The position numbers and the translations under genes are program-made. DNA of 64,000 bases from Candidatus Enterocloster excrementipullorum (GTDB lineage: Bacteria > Bacillota > Clostridia > Lachnospirales > Lachnospiraceae), in the NCBI GenBank assembly GCA_019119575.1, contig DWWT01000047.1, positions 1 to 64,000 of the forward strand, written 5' to 3'. The notes below the pieces were generated by a model. It saw nothing but the letters and a program-made list of their open reading frames with translations, was not told the origin of the DNA and made no database searches. Shown here piece after piece: positions 52,375 to 60,530 of this stretch (position 1 is its first letter; the number at the start of each line of letters is the position of its first letter).

Positions 52375-55029
52375 GTGAAAGAACCACAGTACCGCGGTGT
52401 AAATGAACTGCGCCGGATGTTCCTTGACTTCTTTGAGAGCAAGGGCCATCTGGTGATGAAGAGCTTTTCCCTTGTGCCGCATAATGATAACAGCCTGCTT
52501 CTGATCAATTCGGGCATGGCTCCCTTAAAGCCCTATTTTACGGGTCAGGAGATTCCGCCTCGGCGCAGAGTCGCAACCTGCCAGAAGTGCATCCGTACAG
52601 GCGATATTGAGAATATCGGAAAGACCGCCCGTCACGGCACCTTTTTTGAGATGCTGGGAAATTTCTCTTTCGGCGACTACTTTAAGCACGAGGCCATTGC
52701 CTGGACGTGGGAATTTTTGACCCAGGTGGTAGGGCTTGACCCGGACCGCCTGTATCCTTCCGTGTATGTGGACGATGATGAGGCGTTTGATATCTGGAAC
52801 AAGGAGATCGGCGTAGCTGCCGACCGGATTTTCCGCTTCGGCAAGGAGGACAACTTCTGGGAGCACGGCTCCGGCCCCTGCGGCCCCTGCTCCGAGGTCT
52901 ATTATGACCGCGGGGAGGCCTATGGCTGCGGAAAGCCCGGATGCACCGTGGGCTGCGACTGCGACCGCTATATCGAGGTCTGGAACAACGTATTTACCCA
53001 GTTTGACAATGACGGCCACGGCAACTACACAGAGCTGGAGCACAAAAATATTGATACGGGCATGGGACTGGAACGTCTGGCCGTGGTGGTTCAGGGCGTG
53101 GATTCCCTGTTCACAATCGATACCAATAAGGCCCTTCTGGACCGGGTGTGCTCTCTTGCGGGCAAGGAGTATCAGAAGGATCACGAGACGGATATATCCC
53201 TGCGTATTGTCACGGATCACATTAAATCCTGTACCTTTATGATTTCCGACGGAATCATGCCCTCCAACGAGGGACGCGGCTATGTGCTGCGCCGCCTTCT
53301 GCGCCGCGCGGTGCGCCACGGAAGAAAGCTCGGCATCAAGGGCGAGTTCATGGCGGAGCTGGCGAAGACCGTGATCCATCTGTCCAAGGACGGTTATCCC
53401 GAGCTGGAGGAAAAGAGATCCATGATCCTTAAGGTTCTGGCCGAGGAAGAGGATAAATTCAACAAGACCATTGACCAGGGACTGCTGATCCTGGGAGAGA
53501 TGGAAGAGGAAATGCGCGGGGCCAAGGAAGACCGCTTGTCCGGTGCAAATGCATTTAAACTCTATGACACTTACGGCTTCCCTCTGGATCTGACCAAGGA
53601 AATCCTGGAGGAGAAGGGCTATTCCGTGGATGAGGACGGATTTGCCGCAGCCATGAAGGAGCAGAAGGACAAGGCCAGAAAGGCCAGGAAGACGACCAAT
53701 TACATGGGCGCGGATGTGACGGTTTACCAGTCCATTGATCCGGCCATCACTACGGAGTTTGTGGGATACAATCAGCTCACGGCGGATTCCAAGATCACGG
53801 TTCTCACAACGGAGGACGAGCTGGTGGAAGCGCTGACGGACGGGCAGCGGGGAACCATCCTGGTGGATGCCACGCCGTTTTACGGCACGATGGGCGGTCA
53901 GCAGGGCGATATCGGCGTGATCCGCAGCGAGCAGGGCGAATTTAAGGTGGAGGACACCATTCATCTGCAGGGCGGAAAGGTAGGCCATGTGGGCGTGATG
54001 ACCAAAGGCATGTTCAAGGTGGGAGATACGGTGACGCTCTCCGTAGATTCCCTGAACCGGGCCCTGACCTGCAAGAACCACAGCGCAACCCATCTGCTGC
54101 AGAAGGCTCTGCGCACCGTGCTGGGCGATCATGTGGAGCAGGCCGGATCCTATGTGGATGCGGGGCGGCTGCGTTTTGACTTTACCCATTTCTCCGCCAT
54201 GACGCCGGAAGAGATCAGGCGGACGGAGGATCTGGTAAATCAGGAAATCCAGGCTTCTCTGCCTGTAACCACCCAGGTCATGACGCTGGATGAGGCGAAG
54301 AAGACAGGGGCGATGGCCCTGTTCGGCGAGAAATATGGGGAGAAGGTCCGCGTTGTAAAGATGGGCGATTTCTCCACAGAGCTGTGCGGCGGTACCCATG
54401 TGGAAAATACCGCGAATATTGCTTCCTTTAAGATTTTGTCCGAGGCCGGCATTGCGGCGGGCGTGCGGAGAATCGAAGCGCTCACTTCCCAGGGACTTAT
54501 GAAGCATTATGAGGAAGTGGAGCAGGAGCTGGCGGAGGCAGCCAAGGCGGCAAAGACCGTTCCGGCCTCCCTTGCGGCTAAGATTGAGAGCATGCTGGGA
54601 GAGATCAAAGCGCTCTCCGCTGAGAATGAAAAGTTAAAGAGCCGTCTGGCCAACGAGGCTGTGGGCGACGTGATGAGCCAGGTAAAGGAAGTAAACGGTG
54701 TAAAGGTTCTGGCAATCCAGGTGGAGGGCGTGGACATGAACGGCCTGCGCAGCCTCGGAGACCAGATGAAGGAGAAGCTGGGAGAAGGCGTGGTAGTGAT
54801 CGCCTCTGTTCAGGACGGAAAAGTAAACCTGATGGCGTCTGTTACGGAGGAAGCCCAGAAGAAAGGTGCTCATGCCGGCAACTTGATCAAGGCCATTGCG
54901 GGCCTTGTGGGCGGCGGCGGCGGCGGACGTCCCGGAATGGCTCAGGCAGGCGGAAAGAACCCGGCAGGCGTTCCGGATGCCCTCGCAAAGGCTTTGGAAG
55001 TTGCCGAGGCGCAGACAGCCGGGAAGTAG
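52375..55029 (+). CDS. alaS: alanine--tRNA ligase
   Basis: Charges tRNA-Ala and edits Ser/Gly mistakes. The 884-residue class II synthetase has the N-terminal aminoacylation core (NELRRMFLDFFESKGHL; GRGYVLRRLLRRAVRHGRK), the editing-domain zinc motifs HSATHLL and CGGTH, and a Gly-rich C-Ala domain. I chose the GTG at 52375: GGAGG at 52363-52367 is eight bases before it, whereas the in-frame ATG at 52360 overlaps that site and adds five residues absent from homologues. A monocistronic gene with its own promoter. Confidence 0.96.
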   Translation: MKEPQYRGVNELRRMFLDFFESKGHLVMKSFSLVPHNDNSLLLINSGMAPLKPYFTGQEIPPRRRVATCQKCIRTGDIENIGKTARHGTFFEMLGNFSFGDYFKHEAIAWTWEFLTQVVGLDPDRLYPSVYVDDDEAFDIWNKEIGVAADRIFRFGKEDNFWEHGSGPCGPCSEVYYDRGEAYGCGKPGCTVGCDCDRYIEVWNNVFTQFDNDGHGNYTELEHKNIDTGMGLERLAVVVQGVDSLFTIDTNKALLDRVCSLAGKEYQKDHETDISLRIVTDHIKSCTFMISDGIMPSNEGRGYVLRRLLRRAVRHGRKLGIKGEFMAELAKTVIHLSKDGYPELEEKRSMILKVLAEEEDKFNKTIDQGLLILGEMEEEMRGAKEDRLSGANAFKLYDTYGFPLDLTKEILEEKGYSVDEDGFAAAMKEQKDKARKARKTTNYMGADVTVYQSIDPAITTEFVGYNQLTADSKITVLTTEDELVEALTDGQRGTILVDATPFYGTMGGQQGDIGVIRSEQGEFKVEDTIHLQGGKVGHVGVMTKGMFKVGDTVTLSVDSLNRALTCKNHSATHLLQKALRTVLGDHVEQAGSYVDAGRLRFDFTHFSAMTPEEIRRTEDLVNQEIQASLPVTTQVMTLDEAKKTGAMALFGEKYGEKVRVVKMGDFSTELCGGTHVENTANIASFKILSEAGIAAGVRRIEALTSQGLMKHYEEVEQELAEAAKAAKTVPASLAAKIESMLGEIKALSAENEKLKSRLANEAVGDVMSQVKEVNGVKVLAIQVEGVDMNGLRSLGDQMKEKLGEGVVVIASVQDGKVNLMASVTEEAQKKGAHAGNLIKAIAGLVGGGGGGRPGMAQAGGKNPAGVPDALAKALEVAEAQTAGK

Positions 55030-55044
55030 AGGCCCTTTCGTTTC

Positions 55045-55100
55045 TGTCCGGCCTTTGGCCGGGCAGGAAGACGAGTACCGTCGGAACGGTTATCCGCATT
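55045..55100 (+). repeat. intergenic repeat (family 2), copy after alaS
   Basis: Hairpin CCGGCC-TTT-GGCCGG (55048-55062) followed by a second hairpin ending CCGTCGGAACGGTTATCCG. A related arrangement lies at 60439-60508. The first hairpin may also serve as the alaS terminator, though no T-run follows. Confidence 0.45.
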
Positions 55101-55125
55101 AATTTAAGTATTTTCAAAATTATTC

Positions 55126-55153
55126 TTGACGTAGCGTATTTTTATGCTATAAT
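55126..55153 (+). promoter_or_regulatory. promoter of rpsU
   Basis: TTGACG (55126-55131), 16 bases, TATAAT (55148-55153). Strong vegetative promoter, as expected for a ribosomal protein. Confidence 0.82.
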
Positions 55154-55227
55154 CATTACAGTGCGAATATACCCAAACAGTTGTATTATGCACAATTACA
55201 CAACTGGAGGGAGGTTAGGTGTGAGCG

Positions 55228-55404
55228 ATGTCAAACGTAATTGTTAAAGATAACGAGAGTCTTGACAGTGCTTTGCGCAGATTCAAAAGAAACTGTGCGA
55301 AGGCTGGTATTCAGCAGGAGATTCGCAAGAGAGAGCATTACGAGAAGCCCAGCGTAAGACGTAAGAAAAAGTCTGAAGCTGCTCGTAAGCGTAAATACAA
55401 CTAA
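55228..55404 (+). CDS. rpsU: 30S ribosomal protein S21
   Basis: A 58-residue very basic ribosomal protein that helps base-pair mRNA with 16S rRNA during initiation. The sequence starts [20 protein letters not shown] and ends with a Lys/Arg-rich helix ([15 protein letters not shown]). A GGAGGGAGG ribosome site lies 13 bases before the ATG, rather far. It stands alone between its promoter and a double terminator; alaS precedes it. Confidence 0.97.
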   Translation: MSNVIVKDNESLDSALRRFKRNCAKAGIQQEIRKREHYEKPSVRRKKKSEAARKRKYN

Positions 55405-55484
55405 TCCGATAATCGGATTGCGTTGTTTGTACAGATGTAAGGCCGGCCGGCGGGACGTATGTCCCTGCCGGCTGTTTGTGTTTT
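55403..55484 (+). terminator. tandem terminators after rpsU
   Basis: First, AATCCG/CGGATT (55403-55419) followed by GCGTTGTTTG. Second, GCCGGCGGGAC (55446-55456) pairs with GTCCCTGCCGGC (55461-55472, one bulged T) around loop GTAT, followed by TGTTTGTGTTTT. Confidence 0.78.
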
Positions 55485-55588
55485 CCGATGGACAACGGAG
55501 ATGGGGGATGTTATACTAAATGTATAGTACCCTTTGTCAACTAAGGGTGTGGATTCAGGACGGCATGAAGACGGAGAAAGGGGGTTGC

Positions 55589-56530
55589 ATGATGAGAAGA
55601 GGCAGAAGACGGGCGGGGGTGTTCCGGGCGGCTGCTTTCTCCCTTATATGGGGGCTTGCTCTGTCGGCCGGAATCACAGCTTGGGCGGAAACCGATGAAT
55701 ATGAAGAATATGAGGACGAGTATGAAGAGAACGCATACACTGCGATTGACAGCGTGACCCTGGAAGTATATTCAGATATCCGCGCCGGGGATATGTACGG
55801 CGACGTGGAGGTGTCCGGCGATGAGGACGGATACACAGTAGACAAGGTAGAGCTTGTCAATGAGCCGAAGATGGGGTGGGAGGCCGGTGACCGGCCAAAG
55901 GTTCAGGTCACCCTGGAGGCTGGGGCTGCGTACTATTTTTCCTCCGGTTTTTCGCGAAGCGATATTATTTTGGAAGGAGATGAGGGAAGCGTATCCTCCA
56001 TTCAGAAAAAGTCCAGCACTCTGTGGGTGACGATTACCCTGGAAGCATTGGACGAGGAAGATGAGGAGGAAGCGGACGAGGACGATTCCAAGACGCAGGA
56101 TAACTGGTCGAAGGCGCAAACCGGCAGCGGGACGGTCTCGGCTTCCGATGATTCAGATCCCTCCTATGGCCCGGGAAGCAGCGGCACGGAAGATGACTGG
56201 GAAGAGGATGCGTGGGAAGACGAGGATTCGGAAGACGCAGACTGGCAGAGCAGCGGGATGTCCGGCTCGGAATCACGGACATACAGAGGTGCCTGGCTGT
56301 ACGACGGGGTTGGCTGGTGGTACTGCTATGCGGAAGGCGGATACCCCGTGAATGGCTGGCTTCTGATTGATGACTGCTGGTATTATTTTGACGGAGCCGG
56401 TTATATGGCCACAGGCTGGATTTTCTGGAATGGACAGTGGTATTTCTGCTCGGAGAACGGAGATATGCTGGCTGACACCGTCACGCCCGACGGATATTAT
56501 GTCGGGGCGGACGGCGCATGGGAAGCGTGA
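55589..56530 (+). CDS. secreted acidic protein with choline-binding-type repeats
   Basis: A 313-residue exported protein. Signal peptide with RRGRRR and a hydrophobic core ends near residue 33 (ITAWA). Residues 34-55 and 165-235 are extremely rich in Glu and Asp. Between them lies a beta-type domain. The C-terminus has two to three aromatic cell-wall-binding repeats: GVGWWYCYAEGGYPVNGWL, CWYYFDGAGYMATGWIFW and QWYFCSENGDML. Such repeats bind choline or wall glycans. The start follows AAAGGGGG; an ATG at 55592 is equally possible. Convergent with rqcH. Confidence 0.85.
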   Translation: MMRRGRRRAGVFRAAAFSLIWGLALSAGITAWAETDEYEEYEDEYEENAYTAIDSVTLEVYSDIRAGDMYGDVEVSGDEDGYTVDKVELVNEPKMGWEAGDRPKVQVTLEAGAAYYFSSGFSRSDIILEGDEGSVSSIQKKSSTLWVTITLEALDEEDEEEADEDDSKTQDNWSKAQTGSGTVSASDDSDPSYGPGSSGTEDDWEEDAWEDEDSEDADWQSSGMSGSESRTYRGAWLYDGVGWWYCYAEGGYPVNGWLLIDDCWYYFDGAGYMATGWIFWNGQWYFCSENGDMLADTVTPDGYYVGADGAWEA

Positions 56531-56578
56531 GACGCCTGCAAAGAAGGCGCTTGAAAATGGGATCTCATCATCTGCTGT

Positions 56579-58321
56579 TTACACTTCCTGAAGCGAGCAG
56601 GAGGGGGAGGCCACAAGAGAATAATTGGTGTGGTAGATTACGAAGCCCGGAGCCGTGCCTGCGGGCTTTTTGATATGCTTCTTTTGGATGTAATCCACCT
56701 CCACTTTGTCATTGTCCCGGCCCTTGGAGTAATAGGCGGCCAGAGCCCCCGCCTCTTCAAAGGCACGGTCCGGCACCTCATCCTGTCCCTGCACTTTTAA
56801 GATGACATGGGAGCCGGGAATGCCTTTGGCGTGGAACCACCAGTCATTTCCGCTTGCAAGCTTAAAGGTCAGTTCCTCGTTCTGGTAATTATTTTTTCCT
56901 ACGTAAATGTCGTAGCCGTCGGAGGAGCGGTAATGGAACGGCCGGCTGGTAATTTTCGGCGCTTTGTCCCCGGCCCTGCGCTTTTTCACATAGCCGTACT
57001 CCATCAGCTCTTCTTTGATCTGCACCAGGTCGCTCTCGGTCTGGGCGATATCCAGGGAAGAGCTGATGGACTCCAGGTGGTCGATCTCCCGGCGGGTCTC
57101 CTGGGTGAGCTGGCTTAAGGCCTCGTACGTCCGCTTGAGCTTGTTGTATTTGTCAAAATGCTTCTGGGCATTCTCCCGGGCGGTGAGCTGGGGATCCAGG
57201 GGAATGGTGATTTCTTCATTGGTGTAGTAATTCAGGCAGGAGAAGGATTTCTCTCCGCCCGCCAGCTCATAGCCGTAGGTGTTGAGAAGTTCCCCGTAGA
57301 CGCGGTATTTTTCCCGCTTTTCCGTGTCCTTCAGCTGTTTGGCCTGGAGGTCGTATTTTTTATACTCCCGCTCCAGGGCGGTCTGGACAATGCGGCGCAG
57401 ATCCGCGGATTTCTGGCGGATCCGGGTGAGCGCGTCCCGGGAGGCGTAAAAGTCCTCCAGGAGAGCGCTGATGGATGCGTAGTCCTTCCGGCTGTAGCCG
57501 GAGCCTTCAAAGCATGTCAGGGGAAATGCCGCGTATTCCACAGGGGTATCTCCCTCGTATACGATGGCCGGGGAGAAGCGCCCCTGGCTCACATCCTCCA
57601 TGAGAAGCCGCAGGGTGTGGTACAGGTGGATCAGCTCCGGCTCCGTGCAGTCGCCTGCGGAGCGGTCTCCGTCCAGGGAGGCCAGATGACACAGCTCCTG
57701 GGACATGATGGGGCTGATTCCCGTGAGACGGCTGTAGATCGCCTTCTGCAGGGGCATGGGGGAGCTCTTCATCAGAGACATAAAGTCCGCCTCCGCCACA
57801 GTGAGGGGATCTGCCTTGGAAATGGTCTGTGGAATAAAGTATTCCCGGCCGGGCAGAACCTCCCGCACAGAGCTCATGTTGGCGGATACGTGCTTGATGC
57901 TGTCTAGGATGACGCCGTCCTCCCGGCAGAAGATAATGTTGCTGTGCTTTCCCATGATCTCCACGATCAGGCGCTTCCTGCATACGTCCCCCATTTCGTC
58001 CAGGTGCTCCAGCTTGAATTCGATAATCCGCTCCAGCCCGGGCTGGGTGACAGACAAAATCCGGGCGCTCCCAATATGCTTGCGCAGGAGCATGCAGAAA
58101 TTGGGGGCGGTAAGAGGGCTGGTTTTGTTCTTTCCCGTCAGGTAAATGAGGGGAAGGCTTGCGCTTGCCGAGATCTGCAGGCGGTAATTTTCCCGGTTGT
58201 TTTTTATTGTTATAAGAAGCTCGTCTTTCTCCGGCTGGGCGATTTTGGAAATGCGGCCGCCTGCCAGGGCGCCGGACAGCTCATGTACGAGATTTGCAAT
58301 GGTGATTCCGTCAAATGCCAT
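56579..58321 (-). CDS. rqcH: RqcH (NFACT) ribosome quality-control protein
   Basis: A 580-residue NFACT protein, often misnamed fibronectin-binding. It binds stalled 50S subunits and recruits tRNA-Ala to add C-terminal alanine tails. The NFACT-N domain starts MAFDGITIANLVHELSGALA; EIMGKHSNIIFC and a long coiled coil (about residues 290-440) follow, then NFACT-R with DIYVGKNNYQNEELTFKLAS and DWWFHAKGIPGSHVIL. Length is normal. It is divergent from yicC. Confidence 0.94.
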   Translation of the reverse strand: MAFDGITIANLVHELSGALAGGRISKIAQPEKDELLITIKNNRENYRLQISASASLPLIYLTGKNKTSPLTAPNFCMLLRKHIGSARILSVTQPGLERIIEFKLEHLDEMGDVCRKRLIVEIMGKHSNIIFCREDGVILDSIKHVSANMSSVREVLPGREYFIPQTISKADPLTVAEADFMSLMKSSPMPLQKAIYSRLTGISPIMSQELCHLASLDGDRSAGDCTEPELIHLYHTLRLLMEDVSQGRFSPAIVYEGDTPVEYAAFPLTCFEGSGYSRKDYASISALLEDFYASRDALTRIRQKSADLRRIVQTALEREYKKYDLQAKQLKDTEKREKYRVYGELLNTYGYELAGGEKSFSCLNYYTNEEITIPLDPQLTARENAQKHFDKYNKLKRTYEALSQLTQETRREIDHLESISSSLDIAQTESDLVQIKEELMEYGYVKKRRAGDKAPKITSRPFHYRSSDGYDIYVGKNNYQNEELTFKLASGNDWWFHAKGIPGSHVILKVQGQDEVPDRAFEEAGALAAYYSKGRDNDKVEVDYIQKKHIKKPAGTAPGFVIYHTNYSLVASPSCSLQEV

Positions 58322-58396
58322 ATAGGTTCAACTCCTAACTTGTCTGAAATATTATCAGGATTGTACCACAAAACAGGCAAATTTAAAAGTGGCATG

Positions 58397-58425
58397 TTGA
58401 CTTGACATGGCGGATGAATTATAAT
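58397..58425 (+). promoter_or_regulatory. promoter of the yicC-gmk-rpoZ unit
   Basis: TTGACT (58397-58402), 17 bases, TATAAT (58420-58425), about 34 bases before the yicC ATG. Confidence 0.82.
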
Positions 58426-58458
58426 AACAAAGACCACAAGGAAAGAGAGGCAGTCCGT

Positions 58459-59337
58459 ATGTTAAAGAGCATGACCGGTTTCGGCAGATGTGAGCAGGTG
58501 ACGGACCAGTATAAAATTTCTGTTGAGATAAAAGCCGTGAATCACAGATATCTGGATCTGGGAATCCGGATGCCAAAGAAGTTCAGCCGTTTTGAGAATG
58601 CGGTGCGCACGTTTTTGAAGGAATATGTAAAGCGCGGCAAAGTGGATTTGTTCATCAGCTTTGAGGACTATACCGAGAGCGAGATGTGCGTGAGGTACAA
58701 CCAGAGGCTGGCGGCAGAGTATGTGGACTGCTTTAAGAAGATGGAGGAGGCCTTTGGAATCCCTAATGACATGACAGTCTCCGCCCTGGCAAAGCTGCCG
58801 GAGGTTCTCACTATGGATCAGGTTCCCGAAGATGAGGAGCGTCTGTGGGAGATTCTGTCGGGAGCGCTGAAGGGAGCTGCGGAGAGTCTGGTTCATTCCC
58901 GCGAGATTGAGGGAGAGCATCTGCGCCGGGATCTCCTCGAAAAGCTGGACTATATGGAAGGGCTGGTGGATTTCATTGAGGAGAGAGCTCCCGCCATTTT
59001 GAAGGAGTACAGAGCCCGCCTGGAGGACAAGGTGAAGGAACTCCTGGACGGAAGCGCCATAGATGAGGGCCGCATTGCGGCGGAGGTGGTGATCTATGCG
59101 GATAAGATCTGCGTAGACGAGGAGACTGTGCGCCTCAGAAGCCATATTGACAGCACGCGCAAAGAGCTGATGCAGGGGGAGAGCGTGGGGAGAAAGCTGG
59201 ATTTTATTGCCCAGGAGATGAACCGGGAGGCAAACACGATCTTGTCAAAGTCCAGTGATCCTGCGATTTCCGACCAGGCCATTGCTCTCAAAACGGAGAT
59301 TGAAAAGATCCGGGAGCAGATACAGAACATTGAGTAA
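58459..59337 (+). CDS. yicC: YicC family endoribonuclease
   Basis: A 292-residue member of the YicC/YloC family, a recently recognised endoribonuclease group linked to small-RNA turnover. It begins MLKSMTGFGR and contains VEIKAVNHRYLDLGIRMP, an ALAKLPEVLTMD stretch in the middle, and the C-terminal DUF1732 segment GRKLDFIAQEMNREANTILS. The ATG at 58459 is chosen on homology and AAGGAAAGAGAGG. Followed by gmk after 45 bases holding repeat family 1. Confidence 0.94.
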   Translation: MLKSMTGFGRCEQVTDQYKISVEIKAVNHRYLDLGIRMPKKFSRFENAVRTFLKEYVKRGKVDLFISFEDYTESEMCVRYNQRLAAEYVDCFKKMEEAFGIPNDMTVSALAKLPEVLTMDQVPEDEERLWEILSGALKGAAESLVHSREIEGEHLRRDLLEKLDYMEGLVDFIEERAPAILKEYRARLEDKVKELLDGSAIDEGRIAAEVVIYADKICVDEETVRLRSHIDSTRKELMQGESVGRKLDFIAQEMNREANTILSKSSDPAISDQAIALKTEIEKIREQIQNIE

Positions 59338-59338
59338 A

Positions 59339-59373
59339 CCTGCATGTGCCCGGCGGCGGGATTTTCAAAGTAA
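59339..59373 (+). repeat. intergenic repeat family 1, short form
   Basis: CCTGCATGTGCCCGGCGG joined to CGGGATTTTCAAAGTAA. These are the two ends of the 110-base element at 21214-21323 with the middle missing. Its last bases run into the AAGGAGGG ribosome site of gmk. Confidence 0.6.
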
Positions 59374-59382
59374 GGAGGGCGT

Positions 59383-60021
59383 ATGGAGCGTCAGGGAATT
59401 TTAGCAGTAGTCTCCGGATTTTCCGGAGCGGGAAAGGGCACGCTGATGAAAGAGCTGCTCAGACGGTATGACAATTATGCCTTGTCCATTTCGGCTACCA
59501 CGCGCAGCCCCCGGGAAGGGGAGGTGGACGGCCGCGAATATTTTTTTGTATCAAAAGAGCGGTTTCAGCAGATGATCGAGGAAGGAAGCCTGGTGGAGTA
59601 TGCACAGTATGTGAACCATTATTACGGCACTCCTAAGGAATACGTGATGCGGCAGATGGCCCAGGGCAAGGACGTGATCCTTGAGATTGAGATACAGGGC
59701 GCGCTGAAGGTGAAGAAGCGTTTTCCGGAAGCTCTTTTACTCTTTGTGACGCCGCCGAGCGCTGAAGAGCTGTGCAGACGGCTGGTCGGAAGGGGCACGG
59801 AGACGATTGAAGTGATCAACGCAAGGCTGCGCAGAGCCGCAGAAGAGGCTTCCGGCATGGAGGCCTACGACTATCTCCTCATCAACGACGATATCGACCG
59901 CTGTGTGGAGGAGATGCACAGCCTGATTCAGCTTCAGCACCGCCGTACGGTTTATCATCTCGAGTTTCTAAACCGGATGCGGGAGGAGCTGCGCCATCTG
60001 GATGCCAGAGGACAGCAGTAA
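59383..60021 (+). CDS. gmk: guanylate kinase
   Basis: Phosphorylates GMP to GDP. The 212-residue protein has the P-loop SGFSGAGKGTLMKELL (residues 12-27), the GMP-binding ISATTRSPREGEVDGREYFF, and lid residues in FVTPPSAEELCRRLVGRGTE. Start follows AAGGAGGG. In Bacilli remA usually lies between yicC and gmk; here it is absent and a repeat occupies the gap. rpoZ follows after 39 bases. Confidence 0.97.
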   Translation: MERQGILAVVSGFSGAGKGTLMKELLRRYDNYALSISATTRSPREGEVDGREYFFVSKERFQQMIEEGSLVEYAQYVNHYYGTPKEYVMRQMAQGKDVILEIEIQGALKVKKRFPEALLLFVTPPSAEELCRRLVGRGTETIEVINARLRRAAEEASGMEAYDYLLINDDIDRCVEEMHSLIQLQHRRTVYHLEFLNRMREELRHLDARGQQ

Positions 60022-60060
60022 ACAGCAATTGACGAAATAGGATTGAAAGGAGAACAAAAT

Positions 60061-60318
60061 ATGTTACATCCATCGTATACAGACCTTATTAATGTAGTAA
60101 ACAGCGATATCGAGCCGGGAGAGCAGCCGGTGGTTCAGAGCCGGTACTCCATTGTGATCGCGGCCTCCAAGCGGGCCAGGCAGCTGATTGCCGGGGATGA
60201 GCCGCTGGTCGCCGGGGCAAACGGCAAAAAGCCGCTGTCCATTGCCATTGATGAACTGTATCATCAGAAGGTAAAAGTGCTTCCCGAAGAGGAGGCTGTC
60301 CAGGAAGAGGAAGAGTAA
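60061..60318 (+). CDS. rpoZ: DNA-directed RNA polymerase omega subunit
   Basis: An 85-residue omega subunit that aids assembly of RNA polymerase. The family core is visible as SRYSIVIAASKRARQL (residues 29-44) and KPLSIAIDELYHQKV. The C-terminus is a run of Glu. The ATG at 60061 follows AAAGGAGAACAAAAT; an earlier in-frame ATG at 60043 lacks a site. Follows gmk as in most Firmicutes. Confidence 0.95.
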   Translation: MLHPSYTDLINVVNSDIEPGEQPVVQSRYSIVIAASKRARQLIAGDEPLVAGANGKKPLSIAIDELYHQKVKVLPEEEAVQEEEE

Positions 60319-60438
60319 CGATTTGGAGCATTTCCTGTGCGATCAGGAGCGATGGGATGGGAAATGGCGGGGGCTGCCGCAAAGAGGTATTTGCGACAGC
60401 CCGAATTTTGCTGTGGACATGACTTTTAGGGACGGCGG

Positions 60439-60508
60439 CGGTCCGGGCCGGCCAAAGGCCGGACACGGTGCGCCGGAGGTTTATGCTCCGTCCGGAAGGG
60501 TTATCTGA
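60439..60508 (+). repeat. intergenic repeat (family 2), copy before rimO
   Basis: Hairpin CCGGCC-AAA-GGCCGG (60449-60463) followed by a stem-loop with CTCCGTCCGGAAGGGTTATCTG, resembling the copy after alaS. It fills the second half of the 210-base rpoZ-rimO gap; the first half shows no gene. Confidence 0.4.
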
Positions 60509-60530
60509 ATTTTGGGAGAGCTGCTTATTT

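Noticed and set aside
52303..52375. Possible T-box before alaS
   Set aside because: Only about 40 bases lie between the promoter and the start, and no T-box motif or terminator is present.
52525..54507. Leftward open frame of 660 codons opposite alaS
   Set aside because: The alaS frame is certain and conserved throughout; the antisense product is His/Leu/Arg-rich without family features.
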